Shown here: piece after piece, positions 1-8,698 of the stretch | Position numbering within the stretch: position 1 is the stretch's first letter | Layout of the letters: every line of letters begins with the position of its first letter | DNA from: RQOF01 sp964394475 | GTDB taxonomy: Bacteria > Calditrichota > Calditrichia > RBG-13-44-9 | Assembly: GCA_964394475.1 (NCBI GenBank) | Contig: CAYMXZ010000001.1 | Location: 1 to 64,000, forward strand | Reading direction: 5' to 3' | Length of the DNA: 64,000 nucleotides | The notes under the pieces: model-generated | The model's input: only the letters and a program-made list of their open reading frames with translations | Database searches by the model: none | What the model was told of the DNA's origin: nothing | Made by a program: the position numbers and the translations under genes

Positions 1-18
1 AACTATTCACTCTTTTTT

Positions 19-44
19 CTCCGCGCTCTCAGCGTCTCAGCGGG
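19..44. repeat. Tandem 8-mer (TCTCAGCG x2) tract downstream of the GH97 gene
   Basis: Two perfect adjacent copies of TCTCAGCG (27-34 and 35-42) follow a partial copy-like CCGCGC, ten bases beyond the GH97 stop codon. It resembles the GC-rich 'CTCTGCGTCTCTGCG' type tracts scattered in intergenic DNA of many bacteria, but I can see only this one locus, so its dispersal in this genome is unknown. Confidence 0.4.
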
Positions 45-53
45 AAAATAAAT

Positions 54-2129
54 CTATGGTATATACATCGGTATGGAGTTTAACTCTTCGGCCGATGCTG
101 GGCGCAAACGGATCGCCTGGCCACCTCCCGCCGCTAACTGAATTTTGTAAACGGTATTATGATCCACCAATGTTTTCTGCATCTCTATCGCATAGGGATT
201 GGTCTGCCAATTGGCCTCCGCCGCATCCGCATAGATTTCGGCAACATATTTCTTTCCATCTGGCAAAAAGGAAAACGGAGCAGGCAACTCCCGCGCATGC
301 TCATCAGTGATACTTCCCAGATACCAATCCTCGCTATGACGATCTTTACGCACCACTGTGATATAATCTCCAATTTTTCCGTGCAATACCCGGGTGTCCT
401 CCCAATCCACCGGCACATCTTTTATGAATTGGAAAGCGGGTTGATTTTCATAGTTTTCGATTAAATCGGCAGCCATTTGCAATGGACTATAGAGCACCAC
501 ATAAATGGCCAGTTCTTTGGTCAGTGTCCCGTGCACCCGATTATTCGGCCGACCAGCTTGTTTGAATTCTAAATCAAATATCCCGGGAGTGTAATCCATC
601 GGTCCAGACAGCATACGGGTGAAGGGCAGAATGGTCAGATAATCTACCGGATTACCCCCTTCCGGATCCCAGGCATTCCACTCCTGTCCGCGCGCTCCTT
701 CGCGCGACATCATGTTGGGATATGTTCGGCGTTCCCCGGTGTCTTTAATCGGCTCATGCACATCCAGCATGATTTTGTATTCTGCTGCTTTTTCAAGCAC
801 TTTTCGATAATGCCTTACCATGTACTGTCCATGATGCCATTCATTGGTGCCCATACTGCTCCGTACATTATCTCCCACATAGCCTGTTTTAATCATATCA
901 ATTCCATAATTCTTATAAAACTGAAAAGCGGCATCCATCTGCCGTTCATAATTTCCGATATCGGCAGCGGTTTCGTGGTGACCAATAATTTTTACCCCTT
1001 TACTGGTTGCATACCGCGTTACTTCAGCAATGTCGAAATCCGGATGAGCCTGAGTGAAATTAAATAAGTGGCCATTCTGAATCCAATCACCATCCCAGCC
1101 GGTATTCCACCCTTCAATGAGAACAGCATCGAATCCGTTTTCAGCCGCGAAATCAATATAGCGCCTGGCATTAGCGGTGGTTGCTCCGTGGGAGGGACCC
1201 GATCCCCAGGTGAAGGTTCCAATATGCATTCCCCACCAGATTCCTACGTATTTGGCTGGCTTTACCCAGGAAACATCTCCCAGTTTATTGGGTTCATTGA
1301 GATTGAGAATGAGGTAAGAAGTGATCAACTCTCCGGGAGTTTCTGCCATTTGGATGGTTCGCCAGGGGGAGCGAAAAGGAGTGGAAGCCTTTACTTTGAC
1401 TCCATCTGACCAGGGAACCAGGTCACAGCGCAAACGAAAATCATCTTCACCGATCAAGGTCATGGCGGCGTTATCAGTCAGATCAGCCTCATGAATGCAG
1501 AGATAGAGACCATCGGTGGTTTCAATTGTCAGTGGAGTATGAACAGTATCGATTTGACTGATTGGAGATTTGGTAAAAAGATATTCGTAGCGATCTTTAC
1601 GATAGGTAGGAATCCACCACACCTGCTGATCGTCTGCCATGGCAAATTCGGTCTGCTCATCCATAATCTGGAATTCTTTTAAATTTTCCTGTTCCGGGAA
1701 TTCATAGCGGAAACCAATCCCATCATTGAATACGCGAAAAACAATCGTCAACCGACGAGCTTTCTCAAGCTGTTCGATTAGTTCTATTTTCAATTCATTA
1801 TAATGATTGCGGACGTTTTTTACTTCTCCCCAGGTCTGAGTCCAGGTCTCATCAAAACTACTCTGGTGAGTCTGTGCGATAGTAAAATTAGCGTTGAGTG
1901 GTGGAGCATCCTTTAAAACAAATCCCATCTTTGATGGTTTTACAATCAAACGATTCTCCCGGTTTATCTGATAGTGGGGCACTCCATTGCTCAACTGAAA
2001 AGTAAGTTCAATTTTACCATCAGGAGAGGCAATGCTGGTTTTTATAATTTGCCGGGAAGGTTGACAACTTATAAGAACGAGAAAAAAAATGACTATGGAG
2101 ATGAATTCAATTCTGAATTTTCGCCTCAT
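54..2129 (-). CDS. Glycoside hydrolase family 97 alpha-glucosidase (SusB-like), lipoprotein
   Basis: Predicted exo-acting alpha-glucosidase that releases glucose from alpha-glucans or oligosaccharides outside the cytoplasm. The 691-residue product has the GH97 layout: N-terminal beta-sandwich (about 30-280), TIM barrel (about 290-560) and C-terminal sheet. The stretch MIKTGYVGD followed by WHHGQYMVRHY resembles the inverting SusB subgroup, in which a Gly replaces the Asp nucleophile of retaining members; conserved barrel-end motifs VHEPIK, YPNMMSREGARG and TRMLSGPMDYTPG are present. The N terminus is a lipoprotein signal (LVLISC, Cys about 21). The reading frame is open from a TTG at 2144, but I chose the ATG at 2129, which has GAGGA upstream. 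No SusC/SusD pair is nearby, so this is not a classical Sus locus. Family certain; substrate inferred. Confidence 0.93.
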   Translation of the reverse strand: MRRKFRIEFISIVIFFLVLISCQPSRQIIKTSIASPDGKIELTFQLSNGVPHYQINRENRLIVKPSKMGFVLKDAPPLNANFTIAQTHQSSFDETWTQTWGEVKNVRNHYNELKIELIEQLEKARRLTIVFRVFNDGIGFRYEFPEQENLKEFQIMDEQTEFAMADDQQVWWIPTYRKDRYEYLFTKSPISQIDTVHTPLTIETTDGLYLCIHEADLTDNAAMTLIGEDDFRLRCDLVPWSDGVKVKASTPFRSPWRTIQMAETPGELITSYLILNLNEPNKLGDVSWVKPAKYVGIWWGMHIGTFTWGSGPSHGATTANARRYIDFAAENGFDAVLIEGWNTGWDGDWIQNGHLFNFTQAHPDFDIAEVTRYATSKGVKIIGHHETAADIGNYERQMDAAFQFYKNYGIDMIKTGYVGDNVRSSMGTNEWHHGQYMVRHYRKVLEKAAEYKIMLDVHEPIKDTGERRTYPNMMSREGARGQEWNAWDPEGGNPVDYLTILPFTRMLSGPMDYTPGIFDLEFKQAGRPNNRVHGTLTKELAIYVVLYSPLQMAADLIENYENQPAFQFIKDVPVDWEDTRVLHGKIGDYITVVRKDRHSEDWYLGSITDEHARELPAPFSFLPDGKKYVAEIYADAAEANWQTNPYAIEMQKTLVDHNTVYKIQLAAGGGQAIRLRPASAEELNSIPMYIP

Positions 2130-2565
2130 TTTAATTTTCCTCAATTTTAGTGACAGAGATTCATTTTTTAGTAAATATAAAAATGAAATTGGTCAATTGT
2201 TCAGGCGTGATTATAAATAAATCTAAATATCATTTTTGGATCACAGACTGTTCTTTCTCCAATAAGAGTTTATAAAAAAACCGGTGGTGAAATAAGTATT
2301 TTAAGTTTACACGATTATTTTTTTAATGTTCGGATCAGGAATTCAACAGTACACGCAAATTTTTTTTAAGATCATTTTCTGAAATGATAAGTTGAATGTC
2401 CGGTCTCGGATATTTGCTAAAAGATGATCATGCGATAGCCAATGAACTTTTGATTGTCGATAATAATTGATATCATCAAAAATGTACGACATACAGTTTT
2501 GTGGGGAAAACTGTATGCCATACTCTTACAATCCTGAAGACAGGGAATTCGTTTTCAGTCAAAAT
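2130..2565. other. Intergenic region between the POT transporter and GH97 genes
   Basis: AT-rich 436-base gap between two minus-strand genes. It holds the probable terminator of the transporter gene (2490-2517) and, near 2200, a weak minus-strand promoter-like TTGACC ahead of the GH97 gene. I see no RNA gene or further reading frame. Confidence 0.5.
2490..2517 (-). terminator. Candidate intrinsic terminator after the POT transporter gene
   Basis: Perfect 11-bp inverted repeat CATACAGTTTT / AAAACTGTATG with a 6-base loop, 49 bases past the transporter stop codon in its direction of transcription. On the minus strand it is followed by TCGTACATTTTTGAT, a modest T tract. The stem is AT-rich, so a weak terminator or a dyad operator are both possible. 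Confidence 0.5.
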
Positions 2566-4245
2566 TTATTTTGTGGCTCTTTCCAATCTCTTCATCACCG
2601 AAAAAATAAAAGCGGCCGACAGCAGACAGCAGACCACCAGGATCGTCCACAATGCCCATAATGGGACGATACCCCAGAAATAACCGATGACCCCTACCAA
2701 ATAGTTTCCAAGGGCAGTAGCGGCGAACCAACCCCCTTGCATGGTTCCTTTGTATTGGGGAGGAGCCACGCGGGAGACGAATGAGATCCCCATTGGACTG
2801 AGGAAAAGTTCAGCCACCGTCAAAATGAAATAGGTAGAAATGAGCCAGTAGGGAGAAACTAAAGAATCAGCCGGAGCCACATGTCCGCCCAATTCTCTTG
2901 GACTGGGTAATCCCAGCGATCCCCACACTAAAATCAGAAATCCCACAGCGGTGATCAGCATTCCGATACCGATTTTGCGAGGTGCAGATGGTTCTTTCCC
3001 TTTACGATTCAAATAGCCAAAAAATCCGACCACTATCGGGGTAAGCGCAACAATGAAAAATGGATTGAAATGCTGGAATTTTTGGGGAGTAAATGGATTT
3101 ACTTCGGCGTAACTGTTAAACCGCAAATATGCCAGGACCGCAAATGCCACGAATCCGATCAGTCCACTTATACGAATTGCCAAACGATTGTTCTTGCGGA
3201 GAAATAAAACCAACCCAACAATGGAAAGATAAATTGGTAACAGGCCGAACAGGTCAAAGAATAAATTTGTGAATTGGCCCACACTTGGCACCGTGTAATC
3301 TCTGGCAAAGTATGTCATGCACAAACCATTTTGATGGAATGACATCCAGAAGAAAACCACCACCAGAAATACCAGTCCCAGCGCAATTAAACGCTCTTTT
3401 ACCTGCTCCGGTGTTAGAATAATCATCTGTGCTTTATGTTCTTCACTCTTGCTTTTCTGCTTTTCAGTCAGATCAGCCGATTTATAATATTTGCGAAATC
3501 CCCAGAAAATAAGCATGGAGATAATTAAACTTACACAGGCCACTCCGAAGGCATAATGATACGATCGACTGAGCGCGTTGATGTAATCCTGGGCAAACTG
3601 TCCCAGCGTCGCCATGCTAACGGAAGAATCCTGTTGCTGGGCAACCTGTAAAAGTTCACTGGCATCAGTTAATTTATTCTTTAAAAAGTCGTGAGCCAGG
3701 GCAGGAATTCGGGCGTTGTAGGTATAGTTAAATTTAGAAAGTATCCAGTTGCTCACCGTTTCGGCAGCCGTGGGAGCAAACATGGCACCAATGTTAATTC
3801 CCATGTAAAAAATGTTAAAAGCGCGATCCCGATTGGCGCTGTACTGAGGATTGTCATATAAATTGCCAACCAGTGCTTGTAAATTGCCTTTGAAAAAGCC
3901 GGTGCCGAGAGCAATCACGGTTAAAGCAGCTACAATGAGAACAAATCCACTACCCATCGAGCTGGGAATGGCTAATAATAAATAACCGATGAACATCACA
4001 ATCAATCCCAGGCTGATGGTACGGCCATAGCCAAAGAGTTTATCGGCAACAATCCCCCCTAAAAGCGGAAAGAAATACACAAAGAAAAGAAAGATTCCGT
4101 ACACCTGTCCCGCCTGAGCAGCCGTCATACCATATTTCGCCTGCATGAATAATACAAAAATAGCCACCATGGTATAAAAACCAAATCGCTCACCCATGTT
4201 GGTGAAGAAAGCAACCAGTAGTCCCTTCGGATGACCTTTGAACAT
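2566..4245 (-). CDS. POT/PTR2 family proton-dependent oligopeptide transporter
   Basis: Inner-membrane MFS permease predicted to import di- and tripeptides with protons. The 559-residue product starts MFKGHPKGLLVAFF, the usual POT opening, and shows about 14 hydrophobic segments; conserved GTGFFKGNLQALVGNLY and FNIFYMGINIGA follow in the first half. The TM1 motif normally written ExxERFxxY reads NMGERFGFY here, so its first Glu, linked to proton coupling in studied POTs, is Asn. The frame is open back to a TTG at 4272, but the ATG at 4245 has GGAGG 8 bases upstream and fits the family start. It stands alone on the minus strand; secreted peptidases in this window (C69, M6) could supply its substrates, which is an inference. 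Confidence 0.93.
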   Translation of the reverse strand: MFKGHPKGLLVAFFTNMGERFGFYTMVAIFVLFMQAKYGMTAAQAGQVYGIFLFFVYFFPLLGGIVADKLFGYGRTISLGLIVMFIGYLLLAIPSSMGSGFVLIVAALTVIALGTGFFKGNLQALVGNLYDNPQYSANRDRAFNIFYMGINIGAMFAPTAAETVSNWILSKFNYTYNARIPALAHDFLKNKLTDASELLQVAQQQDSSVSMATLGQFAQDYINALSRSYHYAFGVACVSLIISMLIFWGFRKYYKSADLTEKQKSKSEEHKAQMIILTPEQVKERLIALGLVFLVVVFFWMSFHQNGLCMTYFARDYTVPSVGQFTNLFFDLFGLLPIYLSIVGLVLFLRKNNRLAIRISGLIGFVAFAVLAYLRFNSYAEVNPFTPQKFQHFNPFFIVALTPIVVGFFGYLNRKGKEPSAPRKIGIGMLITAVGFLILVWGSLGLPSPRELGGHVAPADSLVSPYWLISTYFILTVAELFLSPMGISFVSRVAPPQYKGTMQGGWFAATALGNYLVGVIGYFWGIVPLWALWTILVVCCLLSAAFIFSVMKRLERATK

Positions 4246-4614
4246 GGACAGTTCCTCCAGATAAATATTCAAGATGGATTAAATTAGTTCTGCAATGGTA
4301 AAAAACTCAAATATTTTAAAGGTAAAATTTCAATAAGACAATGGAAATCTAAAATCTTTCACCTTTAGTGCTCAGAATTTTTATGACTTAAAAAAGAATA
4401 AATTTTTAAACGAATAATAAACAGAATATTTTGAGGGCAATTTTTCAAGGGCTGTCATTTTGAATATGAGTCAAGTAACCGCACCTAAAGCAGGATAAAA
4501 AATCTCCCACAGATTTGACGCCAGCGGGAGATCATGGATTGAATTGAATTGGCAGAGATTCTGTTTCGGATTATTCAGCGATGTGGTTGCTGCGATTCAT
4601 CTGCTTAAATTTCC
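4246..4614. other. Intergenic region upstream of the POT transporter gene
   Basis: AT-rich stretch without a credible gene on either strand. It should carry the transporter promoter on the minus strand, but I cannot single out a convincing -35/-10 pair. Confidence 0.5.
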
Positions 4615-4902
4615 TTATTTTTTTCCCATCATGGATTTCACCCATTCCACTATGGCGAGCAGGACACCACCGCCGACTTCAGAGGATAAAACATTACCCA
4701 CGATACTTCCTAAATTCAGAGCTCCTTCTCCAGTGGTTAGAACTCCCAATGCATCGAGGATTTGGGCACCAATGCCTTCTCCGAGTATCCTTACAACAGA
4801 ATTCCATAATGTGCCCGGCTAAGTTTTTTTCAGTACTCCACTCGCCAGGTTTCCGCCAATTGCTCCACTTAGCAGACTAATAATTAGTGCAATAAAACGG
4901 CC
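4615..4902 (-). pseudogene. Decayed Gly-rich small membrane protein gene
   Basis: Read on the minus strand, one frame gives GRFIALIISLLSGAIGGNLA, then SGVLKKT, an in-frame TAG (4819-4821), then PGTLWNSVVRILGEGIGAQI, LDALGVLTTGEGALNLGSIV and GNVLSSEVGGGVLLAIVEWV, ending KSMMGKK and TAA at 4615-4617. This matches my recollection of a widespread small membrane protein whose middle reads roughly LGTLGNSIVGIIGGGIGGQ and whose end reads GGVLMAIVGLIK. There is no start codon: an in-frame TGA lies two codons before the readable part, while a GAGGAGG ribosome-site-like sequence survives just upstream. Several expected glycines have become W, R, E or D by single changes. A missing start, an internal stop and eroded glycines together indicate a pseudogene. 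No function is assigned. Confidence 0.7.
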
Positions 4903-5077
4903 TCCTCACTTTAGTGAATAAGTGACTTTTTAACAATGTCATTGGATGAATTGACACTAGCAAAAAATTTCTTTGGGAAGAAAAGAATTACCCATTTATT
5001 GAGATTCAATCTTTTCTCAATTTCTGGGAAATAATTGCCAGCCCATTATTTTATTACCATGTAAAAATTTTTTGAGG

Positions 5078-6712
5078 TTAGAATTTCTCATCGTATTTCG
5101 TCCATAGCTCTTCGCTCAATTTCCAGGCCCTTTCAACGACTTTCTCTCCCCATTGCATGGTATATTTTGTGAGATATTGCCGGGCCGTACTTTTATTTTT
5201 TTCTAAAATTTTTAATGCTTCCTGTTCGACAATGCTTTGTTTATTAAATAATTCAGTTTGCCATGGTTTCCAGACGGCGGTCACATCATGACGCATGTCC
5301 CCCCAGCGTTGAGCGGTCAGAGTGCCCAATTGATTAAAAGCCCACCAGGCAGATTCCCTGGAAAATCCATGCGCACGACCATCGGTTTTATAGGAAGCCG
5401 GCAAATCCGTCACGCTACAATATACCGGGATATAGATGGAAGTTGCCACATTATCCAGCGCCAGCCATACCACACCTCCCACTTCGTCCGGCAACCAATT
5501 GCGCGATTGAGTGATAGTGGCATACATCGTATACCAGCGGGCAATGGTGCGCTCACCCAACTCACCCCACCCACCATTAATTTTAAATAATGGGTTCATA
5601 TCATAAGGCATGAAAGGATTGGCCAGGGGAGAAATTTCCACTTTTCCTTCTTTGTTTGCCCAGGTAATGTTCTTAATGAAATTATAATCCGTACCTTCAA
5701 AATAATCTTGAAATATTCTGACCAGTTTGGCAAGAGTGACCAGCGTATCAGGTTTTACCGAGAAGGGGAAATTTTCTCCATTGGGATGCAGTTTTAAAGA
5801 AGGCGCAACCAGATCTAAAACTCGCCATTCGCGGCGACGGGCGGCGAACGATCCGCGCCCTTCTGGATCATAAGCATAGCAAAATTCAAATGGACCGTTC
5901 TCCGGCTTCCACCAGCCGCTGTCCTGTGCAACCTGAAAAACATTTTCGGAAGCCATGAAATAGTCAGGTTTACTTAAATCGATTTGGCGAATACGGCTGC
6001 CGTTGGCATTTACCGTCACGTGATCATCCGGTACCCGTTGGGCCACCCAGATGGATCCCAGATTGCCTCTTCCAGGACCAACAATTTCTAAGACCCATGC
6101 TTCATTTTTATCGGCAATGGTTAAACATTCCCCTTCGTCGTTCCAGCCGTATTTTTGGGTGAGCTCTCCGGCTAACTGAATGGCCTGCCGTGCGGTTGTG
6201 CAACGCTCAATCATCAACTTTACCAGCTGTTGACAATCGATCATTCCCTGTTCGGAATGCAACGATTCCCGACCACCAAAGGTTGATTCTCCTACCGCCA
6301 GCTGATGATCATTCATGCAGGGATAAGCAGTATTAATATAACCGTAGGTTGATTCCACTTGAGGGATTTCACCTACCGGCAGGTATTTATAAGCCGGCAT
6401 GGCCAGAGAATCATCGTTGGTACGTTTATACACGGTGGTCATGCTACCTTTCTGGTAAGTCTGGGGAGGTACAATCCACACATTCGAACGCGTGCGATGA
6501 CTATCACAGGTATGGGAAGTAATGACGGAACCATCTGCCGAAGCTTTCTTTCCAACCATTATAGTGGTGCAGCCATCTGGACGACCATTTTGCCAATCCG
6601 GTTTATCGTCAGCCAACACAACTCCAAAGATTGTTATCAGCATGAAGAATACTATCTGACTATTTTTAAATACATGCATCGCCAGCTGCAAATTGATGAT
6701 TGGTCTGTTCAT
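5078..6712 (-). CDS. Secreted C69 family dipeptidase (PepD-like)
   Basis: Predicted N-terminal-nucleophile dipeptidase. The 544-residue protein has a hydrophobic leader (about 17-34, ending VVLA) and then DGCTTIMVGKKASADGSV, where Cys48 is the expected autocatalytic nucleophile, followed by ITSHTCDSH. Later conserved stretches include WVLEIVGPGRGNLGSIWVAQ and VTVNANGSRIRQID. The length suits the larger secreted C69 members of the FCB group. The ATG at 6712 is preceded by GAGAGG at suitable spacing; a shorter start at 6679 is possible. It is a single minus-strand gene. Export and peptide cleavage fit with the peptide permease two genes away. Confidence 0.92.
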   Translation of the reverse strand: MNRPIINLQLAMHVFKNSQIVFFMLITIFGVVLADDKPDWQNGRPDGCTTIMVGKKASADGSVITSHTCDSHRTRSNVWIVPPQTYQKGSMTTVYKRTNDDSLAMPAYKYLPVGEIPQVESTYGYINTAYPCMNDHQLAVGESTFGGRESLHSEQGMIDCQQLVKLMIERCTTARQAIQLAGELTQKYGWNDEGECLTIADKNEAWVLEIVGPGRGNLGSIWVAQRVPDDHVTVNANGSRIRQIDLSKPDYFMASENVFQVAQDSGWWKPENGPFEFCYAYDPEGRGSFAARRREWRVLDLVAPSLKLHPNGENFPFSVKPDTLVTLAKLVRIFQDYFEGTDYNFIKNITWANKEGKVEISPLANPFMPYDMNPLFKINGGWGELGERTIARWYTMYATITQSRNWLPDEVGGVVWLALDNVATSIYIPVYCSVTDLPASYKTDGRAHGFSRESAWWAFNQLGTLTAQRWGDMRHDVTAVWKPWQTELFNKQSIVEQEALKILEKNKSTARQYLTKYTMQWGEKVVERAWKLSEELWTKYDEKF

Positions 6713-6948
6713 AAGTTAATCCTCTCTATTTTTTTCAAATATGAAATTCAAAGTAAAAAAAAATTAAAAAAATCGCAACCCCTTTAAAAGAAGATTTCAC
6801 CCCTGAAACGGAAAGAAATCAGAAACCAGGTAAAGAAGAAAAAGGAGGGTAATGGAATTATTTCAAAAAATTCAGAGAAATCAACCAGCGAAAAAAATGT
6901 TTAAGAGATATCTTTCTCAAGGTGAAGTGTGTTTTTCCTGCATGCAAA

Positions 6949-7803
6949 TTAACTAAAGTTTGGAAAGAGAGTAGGTGTGGGTGCTTCTTGAAAAGTTTCG
7001 GTTTGCAGGTCGATGTGCCAGACCGGCGGTTGATTTTTTTTCAAAATCTCTTCTGCTAACGCCAGATAGGCAATTGCTCCCGGCGCCAGGGCATCGAGTT
7101 GAATGAGCGGTTTTCGCTCAAAAGCGGCGTAACTGATGGCAGAGTTTTTAGGGATCTTGCTCTTAAAAACTAATTCACCGAATTTCAGATAGGTTTCTTC
7201 CACTGCTTTTTGCGAAGCTTTGGTGTTCTTTTCATAAAAATTCAGCAGGATCCCTTCGATCTTTAAGTCAGGATTCGCCCCGGCCTGAATGCGTTTGATC
7301 ATGGCTAATAGCTTTTCCACCACTTTCAAGGAATAATAGCCGGTTTGCATGGGGATAAGCACCGAATTGGCCGCATACAAAGCGGCAATGGTTAAATCGC
7401 TAATGGATGGAGGCGTATCAATGAGAATAAAATCGTACTCGATTTTTCCTTTTATAACTAAATCGCTGAGTTTCCTTTTTAATAAAATTCTATTCTTCGA
7501 CATCTGCTCCATACGCATTTCTTGTTCATGAGTAGGAATGTGGCAGGGGATAATATCCAGGTTAGGCAAGTCAGTGGTGTGAATAGCATCTATGCAATCG
7601 AAGGTTCCCATAAAAATTTCAAAAATTCCACCTTTAATATGTTGCTCATCTAGACCACATCCCATCGCCAGTGAACCATTCGGATCCATTTCGACCAACA
7701 GGATCGATTTTTCGGCGATCGCTAAACTGGCGGCCAGATTCAAAGCGGTGGTGGTTTTTCCTACACCACCTTTCGGATTAGCTATAGCAATAATCTTCGT
7801 CAT
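6949..7803 (-). CDS. ParA/Soj family ATPase, orphan
   Basis: Cytosolic P-loop ATPase of the ParA/MinD superfamily, 284 residues. The deviant Walker A motif is KGGVGKTT near residue 11, with VEMDPNGS (Walker A', Asn where Gln is usual) and a Walker B region DFILIDTPPSI. The standard ParA core is complete and ends in a short Pro-rich tail. No parB, parS-like repeats or chromosome-origin genes lie within the window, so a chromosome-partition role cannot be assumed; positioning of another cargo is equally possible. The ATG at 7803 has AAGG upstream. It sits 150 bases downstream of the HEAGH membrane-protein gene on the same strand. Confidence 0.9.
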   Translation of the reverse strand: MTKIIAIANPKGGVGKTTTALNLAASLAIAEKSILLVEMDPNGSLAMGCGLDEQHIKGGIFEIFMGTFDCIDAIHTTDLPNLDIIPCHIPTHEQEMRMEQMSKNRILLKRKLSDLVIKGKIEYDFILIDTPPSISDLTIAALYAANSVLIPMQTGYYSLKVVEKLLAMIKRIQAGANPDLKIEGILLNFYEKNTKASQKAVEETYLKFGELVFKSKIPKNSAISYAAFERKPLIQLDALAPGAIAYLALAEEILKKNQPPVWHIDLQTETFQEAPTPTLFPNFS

Positions 7804-7953
7804 AAGACCTTCACGCTATTTTGAATATAAATATAAAACCGTTATCCATCATTTACCAAATTATAATCGTATTTTTAGAATAATTATTTAGATATATTTT
7901 AGTAATTCAATAAGATAAGTCCTTTCTACAAGTTTTATAAAAAAAGGAATGTA

Positions 7954-8532
7954 TTAATTTATGGCACTTTCCCTGATGTCATTGTTAAAAGAAGGTGGTG
8001 ATTCTTCAACAAATAAGGGTATGAATACCGCAATAGCAAACATCACAATGCCCAGAGAATAAAATACTATTGCTACTTCATTTGCATGATCGAGTAAATT
8101 TAACTGACCAAGCAGATAACACCAGTCATGTTTGCCATTTCCCAATAAGGGAAGGCGCCGCAGGGGAGCATCAGCGACATACACGCTGATATTCAGCAGA
8201 TTTTGTCCCAACCAAAAAATAAAAATCTGAAAACCGATCCGATAACCATTTCGAAAAAAATACCAGCTCAAAAAAGAGGGAAAAAGAATTTGCATGAGAG
8301 TTCCACCGGCTGCCTGAATAAAATTCCCCATAAACCCGAAGAAAAAGTGACCAGCTTCATGAATGATTAAGTCGGCGTTATCGATCAGCGAATATTTACC
8401 ATGTCGCACTACAAAATATAGAATCATAGGTATGAATAATAAGGACAGGATCCACTTTTTTAAAGGTTTTATCCCACTATAGCCAATGAGTAATGCGGGC
8501 ATAGCATCATTCTCTTCCATATGATATAACAT
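7954..8532 (-). CDS. Small HEAGH-motif integral membrane protein, possible metalloprotease
   Basis: 192-residue protein that I do not recognise as a named family. It has about four hydrophobic segments (about 27-43, 63-90, 95-115, 150-175). A zinc-binding HEAGH motif (His58, Glu59, His62) lies at the edge of the second segment, as in M50-type intramembrane proteases, and His/Asp residues in KHDW and LLDHANEV could give a third ligand. Half of the protein is membrane-embedded with the metal site near the bilayer. Starts at 8532 (ATG) or 8520 are not separated by a good ribosome site. It is divergent from the M6 peptidase gene. A protease role is an inference from the motif only. Confidence 0.7.
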   Translation of the reverse strand: MLYHMEENDAMPALLIGYSGIKPLKKWILSLLFIPMILYFVVRHGKYSLIDNADLIIHEAGHFFFGFMGNFIQAAGGTLMQILFPSFLSWYFFRNGYRIGFQIFIFWLGQNLLNISVYVADAPLRRLPLLGNGKHDWCYLLGQLNLLDHANEVAIVFYSLGIVMFAIAVFIPLFVEESPPSFNNDIRESAIN

Positions 8533-8698
8533 TACTATCGTTATTCAGACTTGAATGTTTAATTGATTTTATTTGGAAATATGACATTCCTGCTGTAGAT
8601 ATTTTTATTTTCTATTTAATTCTAAATTTTTTTTACCGACTATAAAAGATATTATTTTTGATTAATTTTCAATTAACATTTTTTCACAGGGAAGAGAG

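Noticed and set aside
4544..4880. Two overlapping plus-strand open frames of 92 and 99 codons
   Set aside because: They are antisense to the readable minus-strand pseudogene frame, have no ribosome site and look like no protein family.
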